Origin: a virus
DNA length: 64,000 nt
IMG/VR virus record: IMGVR_UViG_3300010430_000027
Location: 1 to 64,000 of that record
Direction: 5' to 3' (one strand)
Part shown: positions 23,595 through 31,278 of the stretch, piece after piece
How the letters are laid out: every line of letters starts with the position of its first letter
How positions within the stretch are numbered: the first letter of the stretch is position 1
Program-made: the position numbers and the translations under genes
The notes under the pieces: model-generated
Database searches by the model: none
Told to the model about the DNA's origin: nothing
What the model saw: the letters and a program-made list of their open reading frames with translations, nothing else

Positions 23595-23969
23595 ATGAGT
23601 GACCTAACAGGATTATCACAAGCTGCGCTCTCAAAAATTATTGCAGACCAGCAGAAGCGCATCGGGGAACAGCGCAAAGAATATGTAATCTTAGAACAGA
23701 AATACTTTGAGCTACAGGCACAGGTTGATGGTTATCGAAAAGACTATGCATTGGTTGTTGAGGCCTGTGAGACGCAGCAAGCCCGTATCGAGGAACTGGA
23801 AGCTGATAAAGCAAACATATTAGCCAATACAGATAAATCAGCATTAAGGCTAGTTAACCTAAACAAAGAGCTACAGGCACAGGTTAAGGAACTGGAAGCT
23901 GATATTAAGTGGCTAACTTCTAATCGCCTGAAACTGGAAGCAGCCCTACAGGAGAATAATGATGAGTGA
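23595..23969 (+). CDS. Coiled-coil protein, paralogue family (124 aa)
   Basis: Start after CAGGAGAATGAATT. The sequence consists almost entirely of heptads, with the recurring segments QQKRI, LQAQVKELEAD and IEELEAD. It shares DNA-level repeats with the genes at 23191 and 23962. It resembles the Ea22-like mosaic proteins of lambdoid phages in style. It ends ALQENNDE. Confidence 0.65.
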   Translation: MSDLTGLSQAALSKIIADQQKRIGEQRKEYVILEQKYFELQAQVDGYRKDYALVVEACETQQARIEELEADKANILANTDKSALRLVNLNKELQAQVKELEADIKWLTSNRLKLEAALQENNDE

Positions 23970-24147
23970 TTTAACTGAAAAGCTAGAGTACTACGACTCA
24001 ATTACTAAACAGGAAGCAGTCGATCGCATCGAGGAACTGGAAGCTGCGCTAAAAGGAATAGCCGCGAGAAGGCATTGTTTCAGTGATATAAACGGTTGCG
24101 GCGCAGCATCCACAGCCAGAGCAGCCCTACAGGAGAATGAATTATGA
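23962..24147 (+). CDS. Coiled-coil protein, paralogue family (61 aa)
   Basis: The ATG overlaps the previous gene; the same CTACAGGAGAAT leader precedes it. MSDLTEKLEYY is followed by RIEELEAALKGIA and the end ALQENEL, which repeats the end of the preceding gene. A duplicated module. Function unknown. Confidence 0.55.
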   Translation: MSDLTEKLEYYDSITKQEAVDRIEELEAALKGIAARRHCFSDINGCGAASTARAALQENEL

Positions 24148-24323
24148 GTGATAGAAGCCCGCGAGGTCGCAGAATGCCGGAAACAAGAGAGCAATTCGAG
24201 GAGATGGCTGATCTATGCGAGCAGGCGTTACTAAGGAAGGATACCGAAATAGCGTTACTCAAAGCCAGGGTTAACCGATTACAGCAGTGGAAGGATAAAC
24301 ACAATAGGCAGGTGACAATATGA
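24144..24323 (+). CDS. Small helical protein (59 aa)
   Basis: Begins MSDRSPRGRRM after the third copy of the CTACAGGAGAATGAATT leader and overlaps the previous stop (ATGA). A basic N-terminus is followed by a helix with QFEEMADLCEQALL and TEIALLKARV. Probably real because of the repeated leader and the coupled ends. Function unknown. Confidence 0.5.
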   Translation: MSDRSPRGRRMPETREQFEEMADLCEQALLRKDTEIALLKARVNRLQQWKDKHNRQVTI

Positions 24324-24403
24324 GTGAATGCTTAATGACAGGCACGAAAGATTATCGAAATACAAAACTACAGAAGGCGAGAACTAGAAGGCGAAAACTA
24401 TGA
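24320..24403 (+). CDS. Tiny basic ORF (27 aa)
   Basis: Starts by overlapping the previous stop and ends by overlapping the next start (ATGA at both ends), so it sits exactly between two coupled genes. It ends strongly basic (KARTRRRKL). It may be a remnant or a coupling peptide. Confidence 0.35.
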   Translation: MSECLMTGTKDYRNTKLQKARTRRRKL

Positions 24404-24945
24404 ACGAGACTGAAAAAATGGTAAAACCTACAATAGAACACCTCGCGGTGCTGGATCGTATGCACCCATCCGAAAAAGACGGACTAGCCGTTGATATCTT
24501 GGAAGATACAATAAGAAATTTGAAAGAACAACAAATATTGATTGATTCGTTGAGGGCCTCCACAATCTATGCGAAATGGGAAAGTGCAATGGCGGAAATT
24601 GATGACTTACGGGATAAGATTGAAACTTATGAGAGTACTGTCAACGTCGTAGTGGATCAGAACAATCGCATCCACTGGTTGAAAGAAAGAAATGTCAAGT
24701 TAAAACGGGAAGTAAATAAACTAAGTACCACCGTAAACATGTATGAAGACGCACCACTGCAGATTGAAACCGATAAAGACGGTGTGACATGGCTGACCGC
24801 TGCAGCGTTCGGTACCACGTTTAGATTAAACTTACACGATCTCCTCTTTTGTTTTCCCTTTGAAGGTACAAAAAAGAAAACAGAGGCATTCGAACGCGCA
24901 CTGGACCAAGCAGCTATGCTGGGATCTTACAGGAGTAAGAAATGA
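24400..24945 (+). CDS. Hypothetical protein with central coiled coil (181 aa)
   Basis: Residues about 30-110 are charged heptad helix (DIRDKIETYES, KLKREVNKLST). The C-terminal part, TDKDGVTWLTAAAFGTTFRLNLHDLLF, looks like a small beta-rich domain. No family is recognised. Coupled at both ends to neighbouring genes. Confidence 0.65.
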   Translation: MNETEKMVKPTIEHLAVLDRMHPSEKDGLAVDILEDTIRNLKEQQILIDSLRASTIYAKWESAMAEIDDLRDKIETYESTVNVVVDQNNRIHWLKERNVKLKREVNKLSTTVNMYEDAPLQIETDKDGVTWLTAAAFGTTFRLNLHDLLFCFPFEGTKKKTEAFERALDQAAMLGSYRSKK

Positions 24946-25145
24946 ATTTAAATCAAATTGTAATGAGCCATGAGCAAATGCATCAGGCTGTGGAGTGTTA
25001 CTTGAATGAGCACGTATTGAAGTCCAAGGTATACGTAAAAGGTGTGTCAATGGTCAGCCAAGGTGGTTCATTCGTCATCAAACTGGATAGCAAGCCGATT
25101 GGAATGCCCAGTGATACAGTGAAAGACTATCCGTTGGATACCTAA
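24942..25145 (+). CDS. Hypothetical protein (67 aa)
   Basis: ATGA overlap with the previous gene. An N-terminal helix (MSHEQMHQAVECYLNEHVL) is followed by beta-type sequence (VYVKGVSMVSQGGSFVIKL). Not recognised. Confidence 0.6.
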   Translation: MNLNQIVMSHEQMHQAVECYLNEHVLKSKVYVKGVSMVSQGGSFVIKLDSKPIGMPSDTVKDYPLDT

Positions 25146-25160
25146 TATTGAGGCTAAGAT

Positions 25161-25508
25161 ATGACGACTTTATTGATAACTTCAGCAGCCTTTATGTTGC
25201 TTGTGAGCATAGTGTTCACTACAAGAGTATTAGTATTACAAATCAGTCTGTATCGCTTAGAAGAGCACATGGAACACTTCTATTACGTGGGGGCTTCACT
25301 TGAAGATTTTATGGAAGATAGAGAGCACGAAACAACACATGTTGAAATAGTGGACTTAGCGATAGAAGAAGAGCACGGCAATTTATATCAAGAGTATCTT
25401 CATTCGAAGACTCTGAAACGTTACGTCAGTGATTACAGCAATTGTAATATAGTTGATAGCAAGATAGTAAACAAGGCATATAAAGCAGGAGATGATTGTG
25501 AAGCATAA
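25161..25508 (+). CDS. Membrane-anchored acidic protein (115 aa)
   Basis: One N-terminal membrane helix (about residues 3-28) is followed by an acidic helical domain containing EEHMEH and EDREHETTHVEIVDLAIEEEHG. The acidic part probably lies in the cytoplasm or periplasm. No family is recognised. Its end overlaps the next gene. Confidence 0.6.
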   Translation: MTTLLITSAAFMLLVSIVFTTRVLVLQISLYRLEEHMEHFYYVGASLEDFMEDREHETTHVEIVDLAIEEEHGNLYQEYLHSKTLKRYVSDYSNCNIVDSKIVNKAYKAGDDCEA

Positions 25509-25677
25509 GTTCAAACCAAGGTATCGCAAGGGAGTACCGCCCAGACACTATTGCAGCGTATGCGGTGAAAAGAAGGAAGAGACTTTAAAACTCTTGGAAG
25601 CGATATCAATAAAGGATTACCATTATGTTGGCACTGCTCCATCTTTGGCTTTAGATGCATCCAAAATCAAAATCTAA
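25498..25677 (+). CDS. Small basic protein with CxxC (59 aa)
   Basis: GTG start after GCAGGAGATGATT (ATG at 25492 is the alternative). Basic N-terminus KHKFKPRYRKG and the single knuckle CSVCGEKKEE. Not recognised. Confidence 0.5.
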   Translation: MKHKFKPRYRKGVPPRHYCSVCGEKKEETLKLLEAISIKDYHYVGTAPSLALDASKIKI

Positions 25678-25691
25678 CCCAGGAGAATACT

Positions 25692-25994
25692 GTGAATCGT
25701 AATGACAATGAAGATCTTTTGAATATCGAAGGCCTCGACAAGGCCGATCTTTTGATAGCACTATACGAAAATGCCCATGTGCAAGGCGTGGGCATTCTTC
25801 AAGCCACGGATGAACCTCTCACACATAGCAAAGCAAAAGAATTACTGGAGGGTTACACATACTTTGACTATCTATATGGCAGAGTGATGAAGATTGATTT
25901 GGGCGAAAGTGTATTGAACCCTCATCTATATGACAGAGATAACGGTCATGGAGCCTGTGCAGCTGTGGTGCAGACAGTGAGGGACAACTCATGA
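25692..25994 (+). CDS. Conserved phage protein (100 aa)
   Basis: GTG start after CAGGAGAATACT. Blocks DLLIALYENAHVQGVGIL, FDYLYGRVMKIDL and LYDRDNGHGACAA are the hallmarks of a very common phage family of unknown function. It is probably a small soluble alpha/beta protein. Confidence 0.75.
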   Translation: MNRNDNEDLLNIEGLDKADLLIALYENAHVQGVGILQATDEPLTHSKAKELLEGYTYFDYLYGRVMKIDLGESVLNPHLYDRDNGHGACAAVVQTVRDNS

Positions 25995-26194
25995 TTGTCA
26001 GGTACATTGGAACCAATCATAGAAAAAAGATAAGTAAGCGGAACAGGCAAAACGGTCAAATAAATGCTTACAAACAAGACATAATTGACCATGGTAGAAA
26101 GTCGGAAGAAAAGAACGGGCGTATATACTATGACCGAACAATGCCAAGTAGAGACAGAAAGAGGACAGTGCTGCAACGCGTAAGGGTGGCGTGA
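25991..26194 (+). CDS. Hypothetical very basic protein (67 aa)
   Basis: ATGA overlap with the previous gene. Rich in K and R throughout (RKKISKRNRQNGQ, SRDRKRTVLQRVRV), so it may bind nucleic acid. A competing frame starting near 26091 and ending GQCCNA is possible, so this call is uncertain. Confidence 0.4.
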   Translation: MIVRYIGTNHRKKISKRNRQNGQINAYKQDIIDHGRKSEEKNGRIYYDRTMPSRDRKRTVLQRVRVA

Positions 26195-26427
26195 TGAGAG
26201 AATATAGAATAGTTATCGAGTATTCTGTCGACAAAACCCACAACCAAGTACGTGATGGAGTGAAGCAAGAGTTAATCAATCAAGACTATGAGGACGAAAT
26301 AAACGAAGTGCATCTAGTGGACAAGATGCTGAGTTTATTGAATAAAGAAAAAGCACATGAACATGACTTCGCAGAATTATCAGAATTGGTAACAATGAAG
26401 AAGCCTGTTCTGGTGAAGGACTGGTGA
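26194..26427 (+). CDS. Hypothetical protein (77 aa)
   Basis: ATG at 26194 overlapping the end of the previous frame. REYRIVIEYSV at the start suggests a beta strand, followed by acidic helices (NEVHLVDKMLSLLNKEKAHEHDFAEL shows heptads). Not recognised. Confidence 0.55.
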   Translation: MREYRIVIEYSVDKTHNQVRDGVKQELINQDYEDEINEVHLVDKMLSLLNKEKAHEHDFAELSELVTMKKPVLVKDW

Positions 26428-26633
26428 TGACAACAGCCCCTCACATAAAGATCGGGCCATCCGATCCGTATCCCTTGGACGTATTTACGAGGGCATGTCA
26501 ATTGTTGTGGCTAGAAAGCAATCAACGATTTTCTATTAGAGATATTATCTTCATATTGAAGAAGGAGTTTGGAAGAAGTGCGTATACTATCTGCGAAATA
26601 TTATCCAAAGGAGAAGGAAGAGACAGCGATTGA
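26427..26633 (+). CDS. Hypothetical protein (68 aa)
   Basis: The ATG overlaps the previous stop (TGATG). Residues 15-60 look like a small helical domain (FTRACQLLWLESN, SIRDIIFILKKEFG, SAYTICEILSKG) of possible helix-turn-helix type. Inference only. Confidence 0.5.
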   Translation: MTTAPHIKIGPSDPYPLDVFTRACQLLWLESNQRFSIRDIIFILKKEFGRSAYTICEILSKGEGRDSD

Positions 26634-26700
26634 GACAGTTATAAGCTCAATTATATTATTAATCATATTGGTGATGGTATTAGGACTGCTACTCATCTAG
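26578..26700 (+). CDS. Small single-pass membrane protein (40 aa)
   Basis: GTG start inside the end of the previous gene, with GGAG about 12 bases upstream. The N-terminal half is charged (KYYPKEKEETAIE); the rest is an unbroken hydrophobic helix (IISSIILLIILVMVLGLLLI-like). Fills the otherwise empty 26634-26715 gap. Confidence 0.45.
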   Translation: MRILSAKYYPKEKEETAIETVISSIILLIILVMVLGLLLI

Positions 26701-26715
26701 CTACGAGGACAACCA

Positions 26716-27123
26716 ATGAAAGAACAAACCAGGACAGGACATAGGTACGAATTTGACGGTAGGAAATATATGGTCGTGGAGCCCACAGGAGAGCTTCTTA
26801 AAAGTACGCTATTGCGAGACAAACTGCAATCCACGAAAGATACAGTTGTGGTGGATCTCAGTAGTGGTCTGTTGCATATACATAAATACCCAGAGTCTAA
26901 CTATAAGATTTGGTATCATTCGTTCAACACAGGAGTCAAGCACGGAGTAGCAGTGACAGATAGACTGAGTACGTTTCAGAGTATCCACGTCTTGTACAAT
27001 AAATATGGAAAAGGTACAATCGTATGTCCAGAGATAGGACGGGCGTATTGGTATGATGGCGACGACAGCATGCTGTTTGACTCTCTTAAAATGATATATA
27101 CATTGTTGGAGGACAACACATGA
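26716..27123 (+). CDS. Hypothetical protein (135 aa)
   Basis: Start after ACGAGGACAACCA. Soluble, mixed alpha/beta, with DTVVVDLSSGLLHIHK and GKGTIVCPEIGRAYWYDGDD. No family is recognised. Coupled to the next gene by ATGA. Confidence 0.6.
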   Translation: MKEQTRTGHRYEFDGRKYMVVEPTGELLKSTLLRDKLQSTKDTVVVDLSSGLLHIHKYPESNYKIWYHSFNTGVKHGVAVTDRLSTFQSIHVLYNKYGKGTIVCPEIGRAYWYDGDDSMLFDSLKMIYTLLEDNT

Positions 27124-27488
27124 AGCTTTTACCGATAGTACAAGGTTGCAGTGCGCTGATTGTATATGGGACTTTCTCAGGAAATGAGGTGAAGGTATTG
27201 TCCCCACTTCCTTTGGAATTCTATGGAGACGTATATCCACCAGGTAAAGTGGGCTCAGACAAGCTATGGTGTATAGACATGGGTCCAATCAATCTTGTGT
27301 GGCCAGAATTGGGACGCATTGGAGAACATCTGAAAGTCGTGTCATACGAGTCATGGTTGATGCGGTTGGACGGTGGCTTTGAGGAAGGTGATCGTAGAAG
27401 TGCTTATCTGGAAATATCAAAAGAAGTGGCAACAAGTGTGCCGAGAAAGAAGTTGAAATTAAAGCAAGTAAATCTAACCAAGAGGTAA
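27120..27488 (+). CDS. Small phage protein, possible SH3-like (122 aa)
   Basis: The N-terminus PIVQGCSALIVYGTFSGNEVKVL matches a recurring phage pattern in which 'GC-A-hydrophobic-V' leads into a short beta-barrel. LWCIDMGPINLVW follows. The C-terminal tail is basic. Function unknown; the barrel idea is inferred. Confidence 0.6.
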   Translation: MKLLPIVQGCSALIVYGTFSGNEVKVLSPLPLEFYGDVYPPGKVGSDKLWCIDMGPINLVWPELGRIGEHLKVVSYESWLMRLDGGFEEGDRRSAYLEISKEVATSVPRKKLKLKQVNLTKR

Positions 27489-27493
27489 CGAAA

Positions 27494-27916
27494 ATGAACA
27501 AAGTTAAGATAAGTTTGAAAGAAGCAGGTGATTTCCTACAAGCAGGTTTTGTTGTTGAATGTTACGTGTTGCCTATGCAAGCCAGGGCCATCAACACACC
27601 ATCAGCTAAACCTAAGAGTACCAACGGTAGTGGTGGTACCATAACCAAGGCCAATAAGGGAAAGCCAAATAAGAACGAAACAATAATGCCTGGCACACTG
27701 TTGACGTTGTCAATGGAGGGTAGGCCACCGGTCAAAGGTATAATGGGAGCTGCATGGAGCAAGACTGTGAAGGAGCTATGGAAACAGGATATTACCAAGG
27801 CGTATACCAGAAAACAGATAGAAAGTGTAATGAAGAGACACAAATGTGAAGATACAAGCGCTATAGCTTATATCACAAATAAGCTCAAGTGTCTCAGACG
27901 TTCGGCGGCTGTTTGA
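27494..27916 (+). CDS. Hypothetical protein with disordered linker (140 aa)
   Basis: The first 30 residues (MNKVKISLKEAGDFLQAGF...) look folded. Residues 35-65 are a Ser/Lys/Gly/Asn-rich linker. The C-terminal 60 residues form a helical basic region with WSKTVKELWKQD and KQIESVMKRHKC. Not recognised. Confidence 0.55.
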   Translation: MNKVKISLKEAGDFLQAGFVVECYVLPMQARAINTPSAKPKSTNGSGGTITKANKGKPNKNETIMPGTLLTLSMEGRPPVKGIMGAAWSKTVKELWKQDITKAYTRKQIESVMKRHKCEDTSAIAYITNKLKCLRRSAAV

Positions 27917-28254
27917 TGGGTAAGTATTTCTGGCCCACAGGTGATGGTGCTCTGGACTGGAGATGGAAACAAAAAGCCGTTCCCGCAATGATGGAAGACC
28001 CTGTTAACGGAGTGTTATCCGGAGTTGTATGGATGTTCTATTTGGAGGATATTTTGGTGGGACAGTTGTCTAAGTTTAGAGGTTCTTGGACAGCAGTGTC
28101 TTACATAAAGCCTTCATTGGTTCAAGGCTTTAAGACCAGGCATGCTGGAGCTATTTATCTGCTGGAGTTTAACGATATGGAAATCAGAGAAAGAGTCAAA
28201 AAGCAGAAGCAACATGATAAGCTTCTTTCAGCACTCGATGAAAGAGTTACCTGA
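27916..28254 (+). CDS. Hypothetical protein (112 aa)
   Basis: The ATG overlaps the previous stop (TGATG); a GTG at 27889 would extend into it. It contains WPTGDGALDWRWKQKAVPAMM and a basic C-terminal helix (EIRERVKKQKQHDKLL). The last gene before a strong terminator. Not recognised. Confidence 0.55.
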   Translation: MGKYFWPTGDGALDWRWKQKAVPAMMEDPVNGVLSGVVWMFYLEDILVGQLSKFRGSWTAVSYIKPSLVQGFKTRHAGAIYLLEFNDMEIRERVKKQKQHDKLLSALDERVT

Positions 28255-28273
28255 CCAGTACATAAGTAATCAA

Positions 28274-28328
28274 CCCCTCTCTCATCATCCTTCGGGGTGG
28301 TGGGAGGGGACAACCTTTATTTTTTCGC
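28274..28328 (+). terminator. Rho-independent terminator with UUCG loop (copy 3)
   Basis: A 15-bp hairpin (CCCCTCTC + ATCATCC / GGGTGGT + GGGAGGGG, two-base bulge) is capped by TTCG and followed by CTTTATTTTTTCGC. The tail matches those of the terminators at 824 and 1015. It ends the long small-gene operon. Confidence 0.88.
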
Positions 28329-28342
28329 AATCGGAGTTAATA

Positions 28343-28618
28343 GTGACAAATTCAACGGGCGGCACCTATGACATGTCAAACAGAAGTAGAACCTCAAATC
28401 AGAAAGGTGTACATTGGTGCACCAGAAGAAACAAGTGGATATCATATGGATACCACAAATTGAGATGCATTTACTTAGGTCAATACGACACTGAGGAGGA
28501 AGCCATAGAAGCAAGATTGGCATGTGATAAGAACCCACCTGAGAAGAAGAAAATAGAGATAGACGCATCAAATATGCAAACATGTAGGTCATTCACTAGA
28601 TGTGACGATGACTATTGA
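28343..28618 (+). CDS. Stand-alone AP2-domain DNA-binding protein (91 aa)
   Basis: GTG start after CGGAGTTAATA. Residues about 18-62 read GVHWCTRRNKWISYGYHK...CIYLGQYDTEEEAIEAR, the AP2/ERF layout (G-V-x-W, K-W, Y-L-G-x-Y/F, EEA-x-x-A). In phages AP2 domains usually accompany HNH homing endonucleases; no HNH part is present here. It may be a remnant or a small regulator. It directly follows a terminator, so it needs its own promoter or readthrough. Confidence 0.75.
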   Translation: MTNSTGGTYDMSNRSRTSNQKGVHWCTRRNKWISYGYHKLRCIYLGQYDTEEEAIEARLACDKNPPEKKKIEIDASNMQTCRSFTRCDDDY

Positions 28619-28662
28619 CCCCTCAAAACCGCTCTCTTGTGGATACCACACAAACGTTGATA

Positions 28663-28681
28663 GACCCCGTTAAATTAACCC
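28663..28681 (+). promoter_or_regulatory. 19-bp conserved element, copy 2 (candidate phage promoter)
   Basis: Exact copy of GACCCCGTTAAATTAACCC, here at the start of the 671-base gene-free stretch (28619-29289) upstream of the terminase operon. About 60 bases later a cluster of short hairpins begins. Confidence 0.6.
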
Positions 28682-28744
28682 GAGTTTAGCTTGGCAAGAG
28701 TGTTAATGAGGATCTGCTTTAAAGTCGCTAAAGGAAAAATCTTA

Positions 28745-28800
28745 GCCCATGTGGGCACTCTACGTGTAGTAGTGCTCGACGCAAGTCGTGCCTGTCGGCA
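28745..28800 (+). ncRNA. Cluster of adjacent short hairpins
   Basis: Four hairpins stand nearly back to back: GCCC-ATGT-GGGC (28745-28756); GCACT-CTAC-GT-GTAG-T-AGTGC (28755-28775, sharing two bases with the first); CGAC-GCAA-GTCG (28777-28788, GNRA loop); TGCC-TGTC-GGCA (28789-28800). It lies downstream of a 19-bp element and could be the structured head of a leader transcript or a small RNA. No known class is recognised. Confidence 0.5.
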
Positions 28801-28898
28801 TGAGACAACTCAATAATTGTAATTATTCTTATTTCAAAAATGCTGAACAGTATTCAAAGGTTCACATTTAATGTACAATAATATATTACACCCAATTC

Positions 28899-28947
28899 GC
28901 TTCTTATACTGAACTATATTATACAATATAGATAACTTATAAGAAGC
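28899..28947 (+). repeat. Perfect nested AT-rich inverted repeat
   Basis: GCTTCTTATA (28899-28908) pairs exactly with TATAAGAAGC (28938-28947), and inside it CTATATT (28914-28920) pairs exactly with AATATAG (28925-28931). It could be a cruciform, replication-origin or packaging-site element; there is no T-tract of terminator type. Confidence 0.7.
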
Positions 28948-28971
28948 CATAATATTGACTCTCCAATTCGG

Positions 28972-29014
28972 GTTGTGGGGTTGATGGCCTCGGGCTTGAG
29001 GCCCCGGCCACAAC
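28972..29014 (+). repeat. GC-rich nested inverted repeat
   Basis: GTTGTGG (28972-28978) pairs with CCACAAC (29008-29014), and GGCCTC (28986-28991) with GAGGCC (28998-29003). It follows the AT-rich inverted repeat by 25 bases. The rest of the gap to 29289 holds a minor hairpin (AATGGG/CCCATT near 29100) and a promoter, but no gene. Confidence 0.65.
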
Positions 29015-29267
29015 AAACAGACCACAATGTCTCTCTGAGAAACATTAAGGGCAATTCAGTATTAAAACGAGTGAGACACAATTAAGGGTTCTTATCAAAT
29101 GGGCATTTAACCCATTGTAGTGCTGAGAGTCCATCGCTATCGTTAATTCGTTGATGTATTTTCAATATGAACTTTGAGCGGTGCCCTAGGGTTCACTAAA
29201 ACTTTTCATTTTCTGTGTTTAAAAGATCGCTTCTTAATGCAATTTTTGTATAACCAGAACATACCTT

Positions 29268-29276
29268 TGATATAAT
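29268..29276 (+). promoter_or_regulatory. Extended -10 promoter before the terminase operon
   Basis: TGATATAAT is a perfect extended -10. No good -35 is seen. Transcription would start a few bases before the ATG at 29290, giving an almost leaderless message unless AGGAG is included; so its use is uncertain. Confidence 0.45.
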
Positions 29277-29289
29277 AATTAGGAGTGAT

Positions 29290-29754
29290 ATGAGCGACGA
29301 CGATAAAAAGCTTCCAGCTGCCCCTCATGGCGGCTTTGGTGGTAAGAGATTTATGGCCGGTTCACAACGCTCTAAAAGGCGTCTCAAGTCACTTAAATTT
29401 GACCCTATAGAAAAGCTCACTAAATTGTATGCTAGAATGGAAGAAGAAGATGAGTATTATACTGAGCTGCGAAAGGAAACATATGTAGTCAATATGGACG
29501 AAGAAGGGCAGACATTTAAACACCGATACAGTGGTGTGGCTCATATGGCTCTCTTTGCCAACATGGAGAAGGTTGGTAACGACCTATTGAGGTATGCTTA
29601 TGGACGCGTTCCAGAAACCTCCAATTTAAACGATGTACCAGCGTCACCAATGAAAATCATCTTAAGTGGTGATAGCGTAGAACCAGGCAGGGCCGCTATA
29701 GTCATCAATCCACGTCATGAAGAGATTGAAGATGCTGAGTACACAGAGTCCTGA
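29290..29754 (+). CDS. terS: Probable terminase small subunit
   Basis: Recognises packaging sites and loads DNA into the large subunit. Assignment is by position directly before the large-subunit gene and by size (154 aa). The N-terminus is basic and glycine-rich (FGGKRFMAGSQRSKRRLKS), and the middle is helical. The C-terminus is acidic. Start after TAGGAGTGAT. No recognised signature motif, so another small packaging protein is possible. Confidence 0.6.
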   Translation: MSDDDKKLPAAPHGGFGGKRFMAGSQRSKRRLKSLKFDPIEKLTKLYARMEEEDEYYTELRKETYVVNMDEEGQTFKHRYSGVAHMALFANMEKVGNDLLRYAYGRVPETSNLNDVPASPMKIILSGDSVEPGRAAIVINPRHEEIEDAEYTES

Positions 29755-29938
29755 TCACGGCAAAGCATGGAAGAATCTAGACGAAGGTGAGATGTACTGT
29801 CCGATTTGTGCCATGATTTTGCAACCCATCAATGCATATGAAGTATCCGAAAACATCCACGAAGGATATATCTATAAGCATAAAAATATTGATCATCGCA
29901 GGGAAGATCTCGCTGCATTAATGTTAGGTATCCAATAG
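29732..29938 (+). CDS. Small zinc-knuckle protein between terminase genes (68 aa)
   Basis: Start MLSTQSPDHGKAW within the end of the previous gene; an ATG at 29717 is also possible. YCPICAMILQ and a later YKHKNIDHRRE give a Cys2-His-type zinc pattern. Ends overlapping the terminase large gene. Function unknown. Confidence 0.6.
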   Translation: MLSTQSPDHGKAWKNLDEGEMYCPICAMILQPINAYEVSENIHEGYIYKHKNIDHRREDLAALMLGIQ

Positions 29939-31278
29939 TGGCTGATATAGTATTGCATCCAGGGCAATCTGAAGTATTTAAAGATATGTTCGTTAATCAG
30001 ACCACTAGGTTCGGTGCTGTATGCGCAGCCAGAGGGTGGGGTAAGTCGTATTTCGCAGCAGCCACAGCAATGACAGCCGTACACGAGTTGATGGCGCTGG
30101 ATGCCTCAATTCCCAATAAAAATGTATATATCATAGCTCCCACTTACGAACAAGTGAGAGACATATACTGGCCCATATTGGCGTATGAGATGGGTGCCGA
30201 AGTCTTATCTGTTAGATCCAGACGCGATGTTGGCAGATTCATATTTCCAAACAATGTAGAATTACGTCTCGTGTCTTATGAAGCAGTTGAGAGACTCAGA
30301 GGTAAGGGTGCTTACTTTGTTGTGGGCGATGAGATATCGTCTTGGAAGAAAGGAATAGGCCCCAAAGAAGCTTGGGAAGGTATCATACAGCCTGCCATAG
30401 TCACACGTTGGGGCAGAGCCAGAGCCGCCTACTATGGTGCTCCCTCTCCAGGTAGAGCTTTAAACATATCCACTCCCAAAGGATATAATTTCTTCTATGA
30501 TATGTACAATTATCAGGAGACCGATTCGGAGTGGGCATCATATCATTATGATTATACCAAGTCGCCTTACATCGATGCCGATGAGATCGAAAGAATCAAG
30601 CACACCATCGATCCTATTGAGTTCGCATCGGAATACATGGCCTCATTCGAGGACTCAGGTAATAACGTCTTTTACTGCTTCGATAGAAAGATCCATGTCA
30701 GGAAAGACCTTGATGATTTCGCAGAAGGTGAGAACGTCCATGCAATGATCGACTTCAATGTCGGCATTATGGCCACATCGATAGGTGCCATTAGAGCAGG
30801 ACAGCTACACATCTTATATGAAAAGATGGGGCATCCAGACACAGAGAATTTGGCGATATCTCTTGCAGCAGACTATAACAAAGAGCATAAAGTGTTTGTA
30901 TATCCAGATCCCACAGGCAACTCACGTAAAACATCCGCTCCTGTGGGCATTACGGATTTCTCTATACTACGAGACCCCACTTATAAGTTCACTTTATTGT
31001 CCAGAAAGAAATCCCCGCCCATAGTGGACAGTGTTGCAGCGGTTAACAGGAAGCTCATGACAGCGGCAGGAGAGGTCTCGTTCTTCATCCATCCCAGGTG
31101 TACCAATACAATAAAGTCATTGGAACGCACTCGGTGGATGGATAACAATGTTAACACAGCCACAATTGATAAATCCGATAATATAGAGCATCATTCAGAT
31201 GGCGTTCGTTACGGTGTAGAGTATGTATGGCCCATACGCAATCGTAAGGGTGTCATCCACAGAGGATTCAATTTCTAA
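29938..31278 (+). CDS. terL: Terminase large subunit
   Basis: Motor and nuclease that cuts concatemers and pumps DNA into the prohead. GTG start overlapping the previous stop. The ATPase has Walker A ARGWGKS (Lys36) and Walker B YFVVGDE (Asp131/Glu132). The nuclease domain shows MIDFNVG, VYPDPTGNSRKTS and the C-terminal DGVRYGVEYVW, the acidic residues of the RNase H-like fold. Length 446 aa is normal. Confidence 0.95.
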   Translation: MADIVLHPGQSEVFKDMFVNQTTRFGAVCAARGWGKSYFAAATAMTAVHELMALDASIPNKNVYIIAPTYEQVRDIYWPILAYEMGAEVLSVRSRRDVGRFIFPNNVELRLVSYEAVERLRGKGAYFVVGDEISSWKKGIGPKEAWEGIIQPAIVTRWGRARAAYYGAPSPGRALNISTPKGYNFFYDMYNYQETDSEWASYHYDYTKSPYIDADEIERIKHTIDPIEFASEYMASFEDSGNNVFYCFDRKIHVRKDLDDFAEGENVHAMIDFNVGIMATSIGAIRAGQLHILYEKMGHPDTENLAISLAADYNKEHKVFVYPDPTGNSRKTSAPVGITDFSILRDPTYKFTLLSRKKSPPIVDSVAAVNRKLMTAAGEVSFFIHPRCTNTIKSLERTRWMDNNVNTATIDKSDNIEHHSDGVRYGVEYVWPIRNRKGVIHRGFNF

